Shown in pieces: positions 61,904 through 64,000 of a stretch of 64,000 bases of DNA (its first letter is position 1; each line of letters opens with the position of its first letter). A program made the position numbers and the translations under genes. This DNA is from Halobacteriales archaeon YIM A00010. Its GTDB lineage: Archaea; Halobacteriota; Halobacteria; Halobacteriales; Haloarculaceae. The notes beneath the pieces were generated by a model. The model saw nothing but the letters and a program-made list of their open reading frames with translations, did no database searches and was not told the origin of the DNA. The stretch lies in contig JAKCFJ010000002.1 in the NCBI GenBank assembly GCA_025041175.1, positions 558,001 through 622,000 of the forward strand, written 5' to 3'.

Positions 61904-62949
61904 CGACTCACCTCCGTCTGAATGGTGTCGCCCGGCTGGTTTTCGTCGGCCGTCTCTTCGCTCGCTGTTTCGCCAGTGATAGCGAGGAAGACGTCGTCAA
62001 GCGTCGGCGACCGAATATCGAACCCCGTCACAGTAAAGCCCGCTTCCCGCAGCGCAACGAGGAGGTCGGTGCCGGCTCTTCGGGCGTGCTCGGAGGCGAT
62101 GGCGATGCCCTCGTCGGTGGGTTCGATCGTATTGTCCTCGAACAGGCCCGACTCGCGGGCGACACGTTGGGCGTGCGCTCGCTGCTCGGCGGTCGGATCT
62201 TCGAGCGTAATATCAAGGATGTCTCCGCCGACCTGCGATTTGAGCGCGTTCGGTGAATCAGTGGCGATGAGTTGCCCGTTTTGAATCACCGAGAGACGGT
62301 CGCAGAGCTCGTCGGCCTCTTCGAGGTATTGGGTCGTCAGAAATACCGTCGTCCCCTGCTGGTTGATCTCCCGGAAATACTCCCAGAGGCGATTTCTGGC
62401 CCGCGGATCCAATCCAGTCGTGGGTTCATCCAGGAACACGAGCCGTGGCTCGTGAACCAGGGCGGTCGCCACGTCGAGGCGCTTTTTCATTCCACCCGAG
62501 AACGTCTTGGGTTGCTTGTCGGCCACATCCGCGAGATCAACGAGATCCAACAGGTCGTCGATCCGCTCGGCACGCTCGCTTTGGGGAACACCGTATATCT
62601 CGCAGGCAAAGCGGATGTTCTCGCGGGCGGTGAGATCCTCGTCCACGCTCGTCTCTTGGGCCATATAACCGATGGACGAGCGAACAGCGCGGGGGTCGTC
62701 ACCGACATCGAAGCCATTGACGGTCACCGACCCGGCAGTGGGCTGTAGCAGCGTCACGAACGTCTTGATCGCGGTGGTCTTGCCCGCCCCGTTCGGTCCC
62801 AAAAACCCGAAGAACTCACCCGTAGGGATGTCGAGGTCAATGCCGCGCACCGCTCGGGTGCCGTCAGCGTACGTGAGTTCGACGTTTCTCGCCGTGATCG
62901 CAGTTGAGGACGCCTTCTGTGTCTCGATCGGAGCGGTGGGCATGGTCAC
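61900..62949 (-). CDS. ABC-2 type exporter ATPase (second exporter)
   Basis: A 349-aa DrrA-like ATPase: Walker A GPNGAGKTT (~53-61), MAQETSVDE Q-loop, signature FSGGMKKR (~154-161), Walker B LVFLDEPTTGLD, switch TTQYLEE with Gln in the His position, and a C-terminal domain rich in acidic residues. The start is a GTG overlapping the small upstream gene by 4 nt. Forms an exporter with the following permease. Confidence 0.94.
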   Translation of the reverse strand: MTMPTAPIETQKASSTAITARNVELTYADGTRAVRGIDLDIPTGEFFGFLGPNGAGKTTAIKTFVTLLQPTAGSVTVNGFDVGDDPRAVRSSIGYMAQETSVDEDLTARENIRFACEIYGVPQSERAERIDDLLDLVDLADVADKQPKTFSGGMKKRLDVATALVHEPRLVFLDEPTTGLDPRARNRLWEYFREINQQGTTVFLTTQYLEEADELCDRLSVIQNGQLIATDSPNALKSQVGGDILDITLEDPTAEQRAHAQRVARESGLFEDNTIEPTDEGIAIASEHARRAGTDLLVALREAGFTVTGFDIRSPTLDDVFLAITGETASEETADENQPGDTIQTEVSR

Positions 62950-63185
62950 ACTCCCTCCGTTTTTTCCGGAACCGCGTCTTGGATCTCGTTCCCACCGATC
63001 GTGAGGAAGTCAGCCGAAGTCGTTTTCCACGACAGGAGGAGGGTAATTCGGTTCTCTTCGCCCTCGCTCACTTCGGCTGGATCGCTGCCGATCACAGCCA
63101 TATCGTCTGTTGATCGTGGAGTGACTCCATTCGGAGCGTCGGTGTATCCTGTGTTGATCTCTTGCTTCTGCATCCTTTGCATCAC
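62946..63185 (-). CDS. Small hypothetical protein heading the second exporter operon
   Basis: A 79-aa polar protein with no membrane segment and no recognised domain. Its stop overlaps the ATPase start by 4 nt. A TATA-like ATTTATAAC on the minus strand (~63222-63230) sits ~40 nt upstream of its start. The promoter position and tight coupling support a real gene. An inner ATG at 63173 is an alternative start. Confidence 0.55.
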   Translation of the reverse strand: MMQRMQKQEINTGYTDAPNGVTPRSTDDMAVIGSDPAEVSEGEENRITLLLSWKTTSADFLTIGGNEIQDAVPEKTEGV

Positions 63186-63244
63186 GTAGGGAGAGATGCC
63201 GTTTGTCCTCGGGTGTTACCCCGGTTATAAATGGAGGGTTTATA

Positions 63245-63283
63245 ATTGACCGTGTTCTCAGTCATGTGTATGAGACGGTCAAT
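63245..63283. promoter_or_regulatory. Inverted repeat between exporter operon and Bat regulator
   Basis: ATTGACCGT (63245-63253) plus CTCA are mirrored by TGAG plus ACGGTCAAT (63271-63283). It lies just upstream of the exporter operon's TATA box, in the region shared with the divergent Bat regulator, so it is a plausible binding site. Confidence 0.45.
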
Positions 63284-63419
63284 AGCTCCTCATCCAGAGA
63301 CACGATTCGAGAGTGAACGAATAGTATGACCGAGTCCGTGACCCTCAACGATAATGAGATACATAACCGTCGTTATCACCCCAACCGATGAATACCTTCG
63401 ATCAAGCAGCCACCAACAG

Positions 63420-64000
63420 ATGCCGGAAAACGCCGACGATCGGAGAGAGATATGGATCGATGACACGCTCGTCGCGACCCAGGAAGCGATAGAGTATGGC
63501 AATCTTCTCGATGATGGAACCGCCGTTGCGATCGTGCAGTTCCGAGGTGATGCCGATCAGGTTGCAACGATAGTAGACGAAACTCCAGAGTTCATCTCTT
63601 GTACCGTGACGGGTGGTGAGACGTGGCTGGCGTATATGCACTATGAGCCCGACGAGGTTGAAACAACCCTTCTCGAACAGATCGATACCGAACCAATCAG
63701 TATCGACTGGCCGGTGAGAGAGACTGCTGACGGGCAGCAAGTCACCTTCTTCGGTGAGGATGCCGCCCTCCACCAACTGATCGCTAGTATCCCAGATGAA
63801 ATGAACCTGAGACTCGAACGGGCAGGAGAGTATCAGCCAGACATGGCTGACCCAGCGGCGCAACTCACCGACCGTCAAAAAGAGATCGTGCGGGCAGCGA
63901 TCGCAGCGGGATACTACGCCATCCCGCGGCGTGCAACGCAACAGGACTTGGCGGCCGAGCTCGGGCTGTCGCAGGGGACAATCGGAGAACATCTTCGGCG
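63420..64000 (+). CDS. Bat-type HTH_10 regulator (3' end beyond window)
   Basis: An open frame of 193 codons to the window edge, starting MPENADDRREIWIDD. The sensory-type N-terminal region is followed by the HTH_10 domain: LTDRQKEIVRAAIAAGYYAI, then LAAELGLSQGTIGEHLRR, cut at the end. Only about 15-20 residues should be missing. It is divergent from the small-protein/ABC-2 operon and is the natural candidate for its regulator. Very similar in its HTH to the P450-linked regulator at 54151. Confidence 0.88.
   Translation, partial: MPENADDRREIWIDDTLVATQEAIEYGNLLDDGTAVAIVQFRGDADQVATIVDETPEFISCTVTGGETWLAYMHYEPDEVETTLLEQIDTEPISIDWPVRETADGQQVTFFGEDAALHQLIASIPDEMNLRLERAGEYQPDMADPAAQLTDRQKEIVRAAIAAGYYAIPRRATQQDLAAELGLSQGTIGEHLR

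Noticed and set aside
63402-63992. 196-codon minus-strand frame at the window end
   Set aside because: The opposite strand encodes a Bat-type regulator with a clear HTH_10, so this is its shadow.
1-64000. tRNA or rRNA genes and CRISPR arrays
   Set aside because: No cloverleaf with a T-loop GGTTCRANNCC context was found by eye, no rRNA-like stretch, and no regularly spaced short repeats; the ~110-nt palindromes are dispersed, not arrayed.

Overview
The window reads as haloarchaeal DNA (class Halobacteria). Proteins are acidic and GC-rich. Solute-binding proteins carry Tat-type lipoprotein signals. Many genes have a TATA-like box about 25 nt before the start codon, as leaderless transcripts do. 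Haloarchaea-specific families are common: bacterio-opsin-activator (Bat)-type HTH regulators, DUF7344, HalOD1 and a DnaJ-ferredoxin fusion. No rRNA, tRNA or CRISPR array was recognised. The genus cannot be fixed by reading.

Region 1 (1-8.3 kb) is a peptide/oligosaccharide-type (Dpp/Opp) ABC importer with both ATPases fused in one chain, a PHP hydrolase, and an opposite-strand pair: a mandelate-racemase-type enolase-superfamily enzyme and a short-chain dehydrogenase. Region 2 (8.3-18.8 kb) is the most striking locus. A second, complete five-gene Dpp/Opp importer runs without a break into a beta-lactamase-fold hydrolase (AmiE-like), anhydro-MurNAc kinase (AnmK), a HAD phosphatase and a NamZ-type exo-muramidase. 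Together they look like a cytoplasmic salvage route for bacterial peptidoglycan fragments, in an organism whose class makes no murein.

Region 3 (19-31 kb) holds the first of three rifampicin-phosphotransferase-like (RPH-like) enzymes, a three-gene TAXI-TRAP importer operon, an arylsulfotransferase-family membrane protein, a DnaJ-ferredoxin, a formyltransferase-fold protein and a tyrosine recombinase. Region 4 (31-36 kb) is accessory DNA: palindromic repeats, IS debris, a truncated surface protein, and a dinucleotide-binding reductase fused to a Bat-type HTH next to an HxlR regulator.

Region 5 (36-42.5 kb) is an ABC-2 exporter, TetR regulator and RPH-like module, followed by IS debris and a broken TetR gene. 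Region 6 (42.4-48.3 kb) is a nitrogen-compound locus: a sodium:solute symporter, an NrpR-like regulator, a class III aminotransferase, an agmatinase-family ureohydrolase and a truncated class I aminotransferase. Two matching 4-6-4 palindromes lie at its promoters. Region 7 (48.3-55.4 kb) mixes small membrane proteins, recombinase debris, a DUF7344/HalOD1 pair and a cytochrome P450 divergent from a Bat regulator. Region 8 (55.4-64 kb) is a second TetR/RPH-like/ABC-2 module. Its RPH-like gene is frameshifted, and a second, convergent ABC-2 exporter and a Bat regulator cut by the window end follow.

Seven copies of a ~110-nt near-palindromic, MITE-like element, plus a fragment, are scattered only through 31-61 kb. 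They mark this half as the plastic part of the window.
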